From Methanomassiliicoccaceae archaeon (GTDB taxonomy: Archaea > Thermoplasmatota > Thermoplasmata > Methanomassiliicoccales > Methanomethylophilaceae), in contig WQXR01000028.1 of NCBI GenBank assembly GCA_009784745.1, positions 1 to 14,760 on the forward strand: a stretch of 14,760 nt of DNA, read 5' to 3'. The notes beneath the pieces are model-generated. The model was not told where the DNA came from and did no database searches. It saw only the letters and a list, made by a program, of their open reading frames with translations. A program made the translations under genes and the position numbers. Shown piece by piece: positions 1-7,087 of this stretch (position 1 is the stretch's first letter; every line of letters begins with the position of its first letter).

Positions 1-462
1 GACAACCTCCTCCGGTGAACGTATCTTCACTGTGGAATAACCGTTCTCAATGTTTATATATCCTGTCATTTCGATCGTTTTCGGTTTAACAATATGCCTT
101 AAATTCATGCTTGCAATAGTGTCCATATCATAGACCGTTGCGGTCGCAATATGTAAAGCGTCAGTGTGGTACCCCACAGGGATTATTCCTTCATCAATGT
201 ACATGTCGCCCAATCTCTTGACCTCGTCGTTTCCTCTGAGTATTGTTATGCCATACTCATCAATGAGTTCTAACATCTTATCTCGTTTTTCCTTTTGAGC
301 GCTCTCCAATTCATCCGTTACGTATGTTGACGTATATGCTTCGAATATTCCTTTCTTGATCATTTCGAATAATTTGATCGTGTATCTGTGCGCATTACCT
401 CTGTCCTCATCAAAATAATAATTGAACATCGTTGTTTCCATGTATATCTTCAATTTTTCCAT
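1..462 (-). CDS. PIN-domain (VapC-like) toxin protein, 3' end cut by window edge
   Basis: Reading the minus strand from ATG at 462 gives 154 codons with no stop up to base 1, so the C-terminus is outside the window. The protein starts MEKLKIYMETTMFNYYFDED, which resembles the first acidic strand of PIN nucleases, here with Glu in the usual Asp place. It continues with an acidic DELES motif (about residues 50-54), then HTDALHIATA (about 98-107) and IASMNLRHIVKPKTIE, matching the later acidic and core motifs of this PIN subfamily. PIN domains are Mg-dependent ribonucleases, often toxins paired with a small antitoxin. The last visible residues SPEEVV are encoded by DNA that includes GGAGGAGG, possibly the ribosome site of an overlapping partner gene just outside. 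Family assignment is good; toxin function and target are inferred. Confidence 0.8.
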   Translation of the reverse strand, partial: MEKLKIYMETTMFNYYFDEDRGNAHRYTIKLFEMIKKGIFEAYTSTYVTDELESAQKEKRDKMLELIDEYGITILRGNDEVKRLGDMYIDEGIIPVGYHTDALHIATATVYDMDTIASMNLRHIVKPKTIEMTGYINIENGYSTVKIRSPEEVV

Positions 463-540
463 TCATTTTCCTTCTTCTTTTTTCCATGCGCCGAATGCGC
501 CTGTGAAAGAAGATTCAGGGCGAAGTTCTTAATGGGATGA

Positions 541-554
541 TACTACATGTAATA
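541..554. promoter_or_regulatory. Near-palindrome TACTACATGTAATA, possible operator
   Basis: The 14 bases differ at one position from the perfect palindrome TACTACATGTAGTA at 9020-9033. On the minus strand it overlaps an AT-rich stretch (TTATATTACATG) that could be the TATA box of the PIN gene. Use as a regulator binding site is inferred from position and palindromy only. Confidence 0.35.
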
Positions 555-589
555 TAACTCCCTGCATTCCGTTGTGTTACAATAAGATA

Positions 590-600
590 CATTTAAGTTC
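590..600 (+). promoter_or_regulatory. TATA-like box of glmM
   Basis: ACATTTAAGTT lies about 25-30 bases ahead of the expected transcript start near 618-622. It is followed by GGAG at 622-625, a fair ribosome site 11 bases before the glmM ATG. Confidence 0.4.
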
Positions 601-636
601 AGACAGATTTTCTCTTGTCGCGGAGATCTGAAAAAA

Positions 637-2001
637 ATGGGAAGGATGTTCGGTACCAACGGCATACGCGGAGTGGTGAACGAAGAAATAACAATAGACC
701 TCGCCGTAAGATTGGGAAAAGCGATAGGAGAGTTCTTTCACGACAAGGTCGTTATCGCTTCAGATACCAGAAATTCAGGCAGTATGATAAAAAGCGCGGT
801 CGCATCCGGACTGATGGCAGTCGGTGTAAATGTCATAGACATAGGCACCGTACCGACACCCGCGATGCAGTACTACGTCGCATCTCACGACGTTGACGGC
901 GGTGTAATGATCACTGCTTCCCACAACCCTCCGCAGTTCAACGGCATAAAATGTGTCGGTCCCGCGGGAAGAGAATTGATAAAAGTTTCCGAGGAAAAGA
1001 TAGAGGAACATTACGACGTGGATGTGGATTGTCTTGCATGGAATAAAGTGGGAACAATGACATACGATCCTTCCGCCGCCGAGAGTTATGTGAATGCGGT
1101 GATAAAGAAAGTGGACGCGGAAGCGATAAGGAATGCAAATTTAACGGTAATACTGGATTGTGCTAACGGTGCGTCATACGTAACCGCTCCGTTATTGCTG
1201 AGCAAACTCGGCGTTCGTGTGATAACGTTGAACGCGCACCCTCAGGGCGACTTCCCGGGACATCCGAGCGAACCCACCGAAGAGAATTTGAAAGATATCA
1301 TATCATTGGTCAGAACGGCAGATGCGGATCTCGGGATAGCGCACGACGGAGATGCGGACAGGACCGTTTTCATAGACGGCGAAGGAAATTTCATAAGCGG
1401 CGACAAAAGTCTGTCGCTGATGGCAAGATACATACTTTCGAAGGAGAAAGGATTGGTGGTAACTCCTGTAAGTTCATCATCGATGGTGGAAGAAGTTGTC
1501 ACAGCATCCGGAGGAACGGTAATGTACACGCAAGTGGGATCTCCGACAGTATCAAAAACAATGTTCGAACAGAGAGCGGTATTCGGGGGAGAAGAGAACG
1601 GCGGGATGATATTTCCTGAACACGTGTTATGCAGGGACGGCGCAATGACGGCCGCTAAAATGCTTGAATGCATAGCAAAGAACGGTCCTCTTTCGGAACA
1701 GGTGGGAACGCTTCCTAAGTACTACATGGAAAAGAGGAAGATAGACTGTCCCAACGATATCAAAGGAGTATTGCAGGAGTATCTCAGATCTGAGAACATG
1801 GGAATGAGAACGGATACGACGGACGGATTAAAGATATTCCACGATGACGGCTGGATATTGGTACGTCCTTCGGGAACGGAACCGAAGTTCAGGATATTCT
1901 CAGAATCGAAGTATCCAGAGGTTGCGATGGAACGCGCCAACGAGACGGAGATAAAGGCAATAGAATTCGTTGAGCGTGTACTGACGGCAAAGACGCTTTG
2001 A
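637..2001 (+). CDS. glmM: Phosphoglucosamine mutase / archaeal phosphohexomutase
   Basis: 454 aa, the normal length of the alpha-D-phosphohexomutase family. These cytosolic enzymes interconvert hexose 1- and 6-phosphates; GlmM-type members make glucosamine-1-phosphate for UDP-GlcNAc. The start MGRMFGTNGIRG is the family N-terminus. The phosphoserine loop TASHNPPQFNGIK places the catalytic Ser at 95. The Mg-binding loop DGDADR is at 237-242, the sugar-binding GEENGG at 318-323 and the phosphate-binding RPSGTEPKFR at 410-419, so all four domains are present. GGAG at 622-625 supports this start. The gene stands alone on its strand and meets the small antitoxin-like gene tail to tail with a 4-base gap. 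Archaeal members can also act on mannose phosphates, so substrate choice between GlmM and ManB is not settled by the sequence. Confidence 0.92.
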   Translation: MGRMFGTNGIRGVVNEEITIDLAVRLGKAIGEFFHDKVVIASDTRNSGSMIKSAVASGLMAVGVNVIDIGTVPTPAMQYYVASHDVDGGVMITASHNPPQFNGIKCVGPAGRELIKVSEEKIEEHYDVDVDCLAWNKVGTMTYDPSAAESYVNAVIKKVDAEAIRNANLTVILDCANGASYVTAPLLLSKLGVRVITLNAHPQGDFPGHPSEPTEENLKDIISLVRTADADLGIAHDGDADRTVFIDGEGNFISGDKSLSLMARYILSKEKGLVVTPVSSSSMVEEVVTASGGTVMYTQVGSPTVSKTMFEQRAVFGGEENGGMIFPEHVLCRDGAMTAAKMLECIAKNGPLSEQVGTLPKYYMEKRKIDCPNDIKGVLQEYLRSENMGMRTDTTDGLKIFHDDGWILVRPSGTEPKFRIFSESKYPEVAMERANETEIKAIEFVERVLTAKTL

Positions 2002-2005
2002 CACA

Positions 2006-2212
2006 TCAGTCAACGGATGTATGTTCGGATATGCGTGCGGCTCTGTCGCGATCAGCCTCTTCTACGCTGTAATATATCTTGAATCCGTATTTCTTAGCAG
2101 TTCTTTCGCCGCTCTTCCTGTAATATTCTACTCGTTCTTGAGGGGTCATATCTTTTATCTTCTCATATATGTTCAATCTGATCTCATCTATTTCATCTTC
2201 GATCTTCGACAT
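2006..2212 (-). CDS. Small antitoxin-like protein, partner-less copy of a PIN cassette gene
   Basis: 68 aa from ATG 2212, with GGAGG nine bases ahead; an in-frame TTG at 2221 lies directly against GGAGG and is unlikely. The protein is highly charged, beginning MSKIEDEIDEIRLNIYEKIK, with DMTPQERVEYYRKSGERTAK and KKYGFKI further on. From memory this resembles short proteins found next to PIN-domain genes in bacteria and archaea (IYEETKDMTPxE type), presumed antitoxins. No PIN gene sits beside it: agmatinase is upstream and glmM is convergent. The DNA just before the ATG (GAGGAGGTTGTC) is identical to the last 12 visible bases of the PIN gene at the left edge and reads PEEVV in the same frame. 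It may therefore be an orphan copy left by duplication or PIN gene loss. It could be co-transcribed with agmatinase (about 30-base gap). Confidence 0.6.
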   Translation of the reverse strand: MSKIEDEIDEIRLNIYEKIKDMTPQERVEYYRKSGERTAKKYGFKIYYSVEEADRDRAARISEHTSVD

Positions 2213-2242
2213 CTTTGACAACCTCCTCTGGCAAACACATTC

Positions 2243-3088
2243 TCATCTGTTCTTGTAGAAAACAGAGATCCCTTCTTTGATAAGTCTCGCACCCAGCACA
2301 GCGGTCATGCCGCTGTGGTCATATTGCGGTGAAATCTCAACAACATCCATTCCCACCAGACGGCTGCCGATCCCGTTGATGATCTTCTTGACATCCATCG
2401 GGCTCAGTCCGAACGGTTCCTGTGTTCCCGTTCCGGGTGCGTATGCAGGATCTATGCCGTCGATGTCTATTGTTAAATAAACTCTTTCATTCTTCACGGA
2501 ATCAAGCGCGTCCTGTATCGCCTTTTCAATCCCTGTCTCCATTATCTCGAATGAAGTTATATGCGAAATGACATCATCCCTTTCCAGTTCCTCGTTGCAT
2601 ATTGACCTTACACCGAGGACGAACACGTTATCGAGACCGACGTACTCGGAACAGCGTCTCATAACGCACGCATGACTGTACGGGCTTCCCATGAACTCAT
2701 CCCTCGAATCAAGATGCGCATCCACTGAAATAACGGAAACATCATCATACGAATTCACAATGGGTGCTGTAACGGAGTGCTCACCACCCATTGCTACGGT
2801 GAATTTATCACTTTTTATTGCAGGAGATATACAAAATTTAATTTCATCGAACATGTCTTCCGGATAGATGTGATCATCCACATCACCAAAATCATGCATT
2901 CGCAGTTCAGGAGGTCTGCCGTGTTCAAAATGTGACGCTTCGAAGTTGTACGACGCTCGTCTCAATGCGTTCGGCGCTTCTCGTGATCCGGACCTGAATG
3001 ACGTCGTCCTGTCATACGGTATACCGTATATGACGATGTCAGCATCGCTGAACGGCGTATCCGCATCCGCGAACGAGGTACCGAACAT
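2243..3088 (-). CDS. speB: Agmatinase (ureohydrolase family)
   Basis: 281 aa, typical for agmatinase, which hydrolyses agmatine to putrescine and urea with a binuclear Mn centre. Visible metal ligands are His104 in GGEHS, the DAHLDSRDE motif (Asp123, His125, Asp127), and Asp208/Asp210 in TIDIDGIDPAYAPGTGTQEP. The C-terminal VGMDVVEISPQYD is also characteristic. ATG at 3088 lies 6 bases after the aIF5A stop, so the two genes form an operon. Pairing with aIF5A makes sense because polyamines derived from putrescine supply the aminobutyl group of (deoxy)hypusine on aIF5A. No deoxyhypusine synthase or arginine decarboxylase gene is in the window. Other ureohydrolases (arginase, formimidoylglutamase) share the metal motifs, so specificity rests mainly on length and context. 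Confidence 0.9.
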   Translation of the reverse strand: MFGTSFADADTPFSDADIVIYGIPYDRTTSFRSGSREAPNALRRASYNFEASHFEHGRPPELRMHDFGDVDDHIYPEDMFDEIKFCISPAIKSDKFTVAMGGEHSVTAPIVNSYDDVSVISVDAHLDSRDEFMGSPYSHACVMRRCSEYVGLDNVFVLGVRSICNEELERDDVISHITSFEIMETGIEKAIQDALDSVKNERVYLTIDIDGIDPAYAPGTGTQEPFGLSPMDVKKIINGIGSRLVGMDVVEISPQYDHSGMTAVLGARLIKEGISVFYKNR

Positions 3089-3094
3089 TTTTAC

Positions 3095-3472
3095 TCACAT
3101 TAACCGCTGTCTGCCCATCGCGACAAGGTACATGACCTCGCCGCCTTCTACGAGTTCGCTTTCATGGTCATCATTGATGGCCATGCTGAATGTCTCGAAC
3201 GTTTCGAGATCCATCAACTGTACCTCGCTTCCGTGTATCGATAATACCTGACCTTTCCTTTTGTCGATCATCGGCACCTGAACCTTGGAGTTCACCGGCG
3301 AGACGATGGATCGTTTTGCACCCGTGAATATGCTTGCCGCTTCGATGTTCGCTTTTGCCGCGCCGTGTTTCCCCGGTTTGGAGGTGGTCATAGATAAGAT
3401 CTTGCAAGGTTCACCGTCAATGTTGAGGTACCTGCCGACCTTCAATTCCCTAACTTCTTTCTGTTCCCACAT
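3095..3472 (-). CDS. eif5A: Translation factor aIF5A (hypusine-containing)
   Basis: 125 aa from ATG 3472 (MWEQKEVRELKVGRYLNIDG). An in-frame start at 3538 would add 22 residues encoded by the promoter, so it is rejected. GAGGAGG at 3481-3487 sits 8 bases ahead of the chosen ATG. aIF5A binds the ribosomal E site and relieves stalls at difficult peptide motifs such as polyproline. The N-terminal SH3-like domain carries the hypusination loop TSKPGKHGAAK, whose Lys35 is the expected modified residue. The C-terminal OB-fold follows (about 70-125; VPMIDKRKGQVLSI onward). The gene is first in an operon with agmatinase and has its own TATA-like box, separating it from nop5 upstream. Confidence 0.95.
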   Translation of the reverse strand: MWEQKEVRELKVGRYLNIDGEPCKILSMTTSKPGKHGAAKANIEAASIFTGAKRSIVSPVNSKVQVPMIDKRKGQVLSIHGSEVQLMDLETFETFSMAINDDHESELVEGGEVMYLVAMGRQRLM

Positions 3473-3500
3473 TGTTATCGCCTCCTCAACCTTTACAACG

Positions 3501-3516
3501 TTTAAATATTTTATTT
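3501..3516 (-). promoter_or_regulatory. TATA-like box of the aIF5A-agmatinase operon
   Basis: On the minus strand the AT-only block AAATAAAATATTTAAA lies about 30-45 bases ahead of the aIF5A ATG, with the strong ribosome site GAGGAGG between them. Spacing suggests transcription starting near 3486-3489, giving a leader of about 15 bases. Confidence 0.5.
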
Positions 3517-3541
3517 GTCTCGAAACCTGATAGATCAATAT

Positions 3542-4615
3542 TCATCTCTTCCGTTTTCCCCTATTCCTGTGGTCCGCATTATTATTTTCTTTCTTTCTTT
3601 TCGGCGGTTCGGGATATTTTTTCTTTATCTCAGCCAACCTTTTGTTGAATCCTTCTAAGAGAATGTCGCCGATGAACTCTCCTTTGTAATTGTCCGCCTT
3701 TGCGGCGATAAGCGCCTTACCGGCCAACGCTCTTGATATGTTCCCTCGTTGCCAATACGGCGCCCGATGGATGTCGGGGTGCTGAAATATCATACCGTGC
3801 TTCGGTCCTTTTTTTCCTGAGCGCAGATGTCTGAACATCGCTTTTTCTGCACCCAATAACTGCAAAGTGGAAGAAGGAAGCGTTGCCAGTCTGTCCAATC
3901 CCCCTGCTGACGATATGAGACGTGCGGCGAGCGGAGCCCCCAGTAAAGCACACATGTTCGGTGCGGTCACGTTCGCAATATTATTGATATAATTCTCCGT
4001 CGCCTCACGGTCATCGTATATCCTGCAAAGCGTCGAAGCAAGATGCATTATTCTTTCCATATCCTCTTTATCGGTCTCGGAACCTATTGACTCTACGTCA
4101 ATACCTAATTCTTTGATTATACCGTCACGGTTCCCGTATTCGGATATCAACTCGCAATATCTTCTGTCCTTTGCGTGGTCCCCGAGTTCAGGAAAATGTA
4201 ATCCGTACCATTCATGCAGCCTTTCGTTCATGAGATTGCATGAAACGACAAGGTCATCCAGATGTCTTATCGCCTGTACCAGGTTCTTGTCGCGCGGTAT
4301 CGGTTCCGATGTCCTCAGTTTACCGAGCCTGAGCATGACATCATGCATCAGTTCTCCGGTGAATCCGTATGCTTCCGCATTGATGAAGGAGGAATCGAAC
4401 AACACCGGTTTTCCAAGTTCGGATTGTCTGCGTTCCGATACCCTTAATTTTTTCTTATTTTCCGCAAGATCCTTTTCTTCAGGGAGCAGCGCTCCGCGCT
4501 GCATTGCTGCTAATTTCTCAGCAATTATCCCCGGATCTTTAGGCATAAGACGTTCCTCTATGACGCGAGACTCATCACACAAGAACACGCCGAACCATTT
4601 CGTAACAAGTATCAT
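3542..4615 (-). CDS. nop5: Nop5 (Nop56/58-like) C/D-box RNP protein
   Basis: 357 aa. Nop5 is the scaffold of archaeal C/D-box sRNPs: it joins L7Ae-bound guide RNA to fibrillarin for 2'-O-methylation of rRNA and tRNA. The N-terminal part (1-70) matches the fibrillarin-binding region (MILVTKWFGVF, then VIEERL). A charged helical region spans about 105-210. The Nop domain follows at about 216-313, with NVTAPNMCALLGAPLAARLI, LQLLGAEKAMFRHL and PYWQRGNISRALAGKALIAA. The tail (332-357) is very rich in Lys/Arg, as usual for RNA-binding Nop5. The ATG overlaps the aldolase stop (ATGA), so it is translationally coupled to that gene. The fibrillarin gene, which often neighbours nop5 in archaea, is not in the window. 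Confidence 0.93.
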   Translation of the reverse strand: MILVTKWFGVFLCDESRVIEERLMPKDPGIIAEKLAAMQRGALLPEEKDLAENKKKLRVSERRQSELGKPVLFDSSFINAEAYGFTGELMHDVMLRLGKLRTSEPIPRDKNLVQAIRHLDDLVVSCNLMNERLHEWYGLHFPELGDHAKDRRYCELISEYGNRDGIIKELGIDVESIGSETDKEDMERIMHLASTLCRIYDDREATENYINNIANVTAPNMCALLGAPLAARLISSAGGLDRLATLPSSTLQLLGAEKAMFRHLRSGKKGPKHGMIFQHPDIHRAPYWQRGNISRALAGKALIAAKADNYKGEFIGDILLEGFNKRLAEIKKKYPEPPKRKKENNNADHRNRGKRKR

Positions 4616-5217
4616 CGCATCTTCCTCAGTTTTGCGACCTCGTCGGAAGGAAGTCCGTTTGCACCGTTCGTAATGAACTGCAGGTGCGCCTGAAATTCAA
4701 GTTCCTCCATACGGTCGCATGCTTCTTCCATTGTTCTTCCTACGGTTATTGCGCCGTGATGTTCCATTATTGCAGCGTCACATCCTGAAATTTTCATTAT
4801 TTCATTGACGAGCGCATCCGATCCCGGGGTGCGGTAAGGCACCGTCGGAACGTCTCCTAAGAGAATTATACCTTCCGGCGTCAGATCGGTCCTTATCTTC
4901 TTTTCCGTTACCGCAATTGCCGTACAATAAAGAGGATGACAATGGACGACCGCGTTTATCTCAGCGTTCGAATTATATAGTGCCAGATGGAATTTATTTT
5001 CAATTGACGGTCTTCCTTTTCCTATAACATCACCGTTCATGGACATCTTCACAATATCATCAGATATCAGCTTCCCTTTGTTCCTTCCTGACGGCGTTAT
5101 GAGCATGTGGTCATCGGATCTGATGCTCACATTCCCGCCGGCCGATATCAATAATCTTTTCCTGTAAAGATCGGAACATGCGTCGCATAATTTCTTCCGT
5201 GCTTCATCCTCATTCAT
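4612..5217 (-). CDS. Class II aldolase (fuculose-1-phosphate / 5-deoxyribulose-1-phosphate type)
   Basis: 201 aa, standard for the AraD/FucA family of Zn-dependent aldolases. Visible are the phosphate-binding SAGGNVS (25-31) and TPSG (41-44), catalytic Glu73 in PSIE, and Zn ligands His92 and His94 in HCHPLY and His154 in EHHGAI. Such enzymes split a ketose-1-phosphate into DHAP and an aldehyde. The gene starts one base after the mtnA stop, with GAGG seven bases ahead, and its end overlaps nop5. Coupling to mtnA points to the ketose-1-phosphate made by MtnA (5-methylthioribulose-1-P or 5-deoxyribulose-1-P) as substrate. This would match the DHAP shunt known from some bacteria and the 5'-deoxyadenosine salvage proposed for Methanocaldococcus. 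Fuculose-1-phosphate aldolase remains the generic alternative; the MtnB dehydratase shares the fold. Confidence 0.87.
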   Translation of the reverse strand: MNEDEARKKLCDACSDLYRKRLLISAGGNVSIRSDDHMLITPSGRNKGKLISDDIVKMSMNGDVIGKGRPSIENKFHLALYNSNAEINAVVHCHPLYCTAIAVTEKKIRTDLTPEGIILLGDVPTVPYRTPGSDALVNEIMKISGCDAAIMEHHGAITVGRTMEEACDRMEELEFQAHLQFITNGANGLPSDEVAKLRKMR

Positions 5218-5218
5218 C

Positions 5219-6181
5219 TCAATTCCTCATTTTATGTATCTCGTCCGGTCTCAGTATCCCTCTTTCGGTTATGAATCCGGTGATGTATCCTGACGGAGTT
5301 ACGTCGAACGACGGGTTAACGGCATGAACTCCGGCCGGTGCTACACGCATATCGCCGATCATTGTTATTTCTTCTTCGGATCTCATTTCTATCACGATAT
5401 CATCACCGTTCTTGGTATCAAGGTCGAACGTGGAGACGGGAGCGGCAATGTAGAACGGTATCTTCAACTCTTTTGCGATGACCGCTTTCTCATAAGTTCC
5501 TATCTTATTCGCCGTGTCGCCGTTGGCGGCTATCCTGTCCGCTCCTGTTATTATGATGTCAACACCTTTTCTCATGAAATGGCCGGATGCGTTATCCGTC
5601 ATCAGCGAATGCGGTATCCCTTCCTGAAGAAGTTCCCACGCAGTGAGCATACCTTGAAGTCTCGGTCTCGTCTCGGAAACGTATACAAATATCTTTTTTC
5701 CCTGTTCATGCGCTTTCCTTATCGGCGCCAATGCCGTTCCGATATCGACCGTCGCCAGAGCGCCGGCGTTGCAGTGTGTCATTATCTTATTGCCGTCAGC
5801 AATGAGCGAAGAACCGAATTCCCCGATCTTCGAACACTTTTCAACGATGGAATCCGAATATGAATCGGCGGCGATCAGCGGATCAGCACCGTTATTCAAT
5901 TCGGCGATCATATGATCGACAGCGTAAAAAAGATCGTTCGCGGTAGGCCGTGATGCCTTCAATGTTTCTGCGGCCTTCATTATATCAAACTTATTCATTG
6001 ATGCCAGATACATCCCGTACGCCGCAGCGGCACCGATCGAGGGCGCACCGCGTATCGTCATGTTCCGTATCGCTTCCGCAACTTCGTTATGATCTTTGAA
6101 TTCAACGACAACGATATCATGAGGAAGTCTGCGCTGATCTATCATCCTCACTTTTCCGCCGGAGGACCAAACAGCCCTCAT
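5219..6181 (-). CDS. mtnA: S-methyl-5-thioribose-1-phosphate isomerase
   Basis: 320 aa from ATG 6181 (MRAVWSSGGKVRMIDQRRLP), which aligns with the usual MtnA N-terminus. In-frame ATGs at 6214 and 6262 would add residues over a TATA-like box and have no clear ribosome site. MtnA converts the aldose 5-methylthioribose-1-phosphate (or 5-deoxyribose-1-phosphate) to the ketose in methylthioadenosine salvage. Evidence is RGAPSIG (44-50), catalytic Cys137 in THCNAGALAT, and catalytic Asp215 in TGADRIAANGDTANKIGT. These motifs favour MtnA over the related ribose-1,5-bisphosphate isomerase and eIF2B-alpha. It is first in a tightly packed set with the aldolase (1-base gap) and nop5. A purine nucleoside phosphorylase or deaminase feeding the pathway is not in the window. 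Confidence 0.92.
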   Translation of the reverse strand: MRAVWSSGGKVRMIDQRRLPHDIVVVEFKDHNEVAEAIRNMTIRGAPSIGAAAAYGMYLASMNKFDIMKAAETLKASRPTANDLFYAVDHMIAELNNGADPLIAADSYSDSIVEKCSKIGEFGSSLIADGNKIMTHCNAGALATVDIGTALAPIRKAHEQGKKIFVYVSETRPRLQGMLTAWELLQEGIPHSLMTDNASGHFMRKGVDIIITGADRIAANGDTANKIGTYEKAVIAKELKIPFYIAAPVSTFDLDTKNGDDIVIEMRSEEEITMIGDMRVAPAGVHAVNPSFDVTPSGYITGFITERGILRPDEIHKMRN

Positions 6182-6232
6182 GTCCGTTCCGGTGCCGTTC
6201 AGACAGATGTTCATGGTTCCGTATACGCGGAC

Positions 6233-6244
6233 GTTATTTTTAAC
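6233..6244 (-). promoter_or_regulatory. TATA-like box of mtnA operon
   Basis: Minus-strand GTTAAAAATAAC is AT-rich and has inverted ends (GTTA/TAAC). It lies about 25 bases before a likely transcript start near 6213, leaving a 30-base leader to ATG 6181. It is one reason the two longer mtnA starts are disfavoured. Confidence 0.4.
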
Positions 6245-6320
6245 ACTGTGCGCACAATACATTGCTTTTGAAATGATGTTGAACGATATACACGGCGTTA
6301 ACCAGCATCAGGCAGGCTCA

Positions 6321-6330
6321 TTATTTTAAG
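6321..6330 (+). promoter_or_regulatory. TATA-like box of the V4R regulator (probably leaderless)
   Basis: TTATTTTAAG ends 20 bases before the ATG at 6350, and no ribosome site is visible in between. The spacing places transcription start at or near the A of the start codon, as in leaderless archaeal mRNAs. Confidence 0.5.
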
Positions 6331-6349
6331 TACGAATAGCATAGCGTGT

Positions 6350-7087
6350 ATGACCATGAGCGAGATCTTTGACATCTACTCGACCCCGAAGGGTCTGGTG
6401 CAAGTTTCAAATCCGGTAAGAAGGCAGATACTCCAGCAACTTTCCGTTTCCGATCTTTCGCTTACGGATATCTCCAACATAACGAAAAAAGCACAATCAA
6501 CGTTATCCGTTCATCTGGATAAGATGGTCTGCGAAGGTCTCGTGATATCAAGGGACGATCCCGCGGACTGCAGAAGGAAGATATTTTCATTATCGTCAAG
6601 ACTGATGGCCCGTTCGCGTGATGTGAACGCCGAAGGCATCGACGCATACAGGAAGACTTTGGCGCAGATAACCGAACCGGGATCGAACATGTTCAAAACG
6701 ATGATGAGGGCGCTGATCGTAGGTGCGGAAGGTTCCGGACTTTGTATAGGACCTACGATGAGGCACATGGGCAGAGGAATGGGAAAGGCGTTCTCGGGAA
6801 CGGCATCATCGTCAAAGATAGAGGATATAATAAGCGAGATACAGGAATTCTACGAAAAGAACGGCATAGGCGAGGTGTGCGTGTACACATTCATGCCTTT
6901 GACGATAATTGTAAGGGACAATTACGATGTCACACAATGCGCCGCAGAATCGATATCAATGTTCAGTCAGGGATTTTTCGTAAAAGTATTGGAAGAACTG
7001 ACGAAAAAGAATTACAGAATAGCGTCAAGCGAATGTTTCGGCGCCGGTAACAATTATTCAAAATTTGTCATCGAGCAGATCATCTGA
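6350..7087 (+). CDS. HTH (ArsR-type) + V4R domain transcriptional regulator
   Basis: 245 aa. A winged helix-turn-helix fills about residues 17-85: NPVRRQILQQL, then LSLTDISNITKKAQSTLSVH as the recognition region and LVISRDDPADCRRKIFSLS as the wing. A V4R-like small-molecule or redox-sensing domain spans about 120-242, including VGAEGSGLCIGP, VCVYTFMPLTIIVRDNYD and SSECFGAGNNYSKFVI. The architecture recalls MsvR, the methanogen redox regulator. Cysteines lie at 61, 74, 132, 177, 197 and 229; one that often closes the V4R domain appears to be replaced in NNYSKF. It is divergent from mtnA, so it might control that operon or itself, but no operator is proven. ATG 6356 is an alternative start. Its end overlaps the convergent reductase gene by 8 bases. 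Confidence 0.83.
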   Translation: MTMSEIFDIYSTPKGLVQVSNPVRRQILQQLSVSDLSLTDISNITKKAQSTLSVHLDKMVCEGLVISRDDPADCRRKIFSLSSRLMARSRDVNAEGIDAYRKTLAQITEPGSNMFKTMMRALIVGAEGSGLCIGPTMRHMGRGMGKAFSGTASSSKIEDIISEIQEFYEKNGIGEVCVYTFMPLTIIVRDNYDVTQCAAESISMFSQGFFVKVLEELTKKNYRIASSECFGAGNNYSKFVIEQII

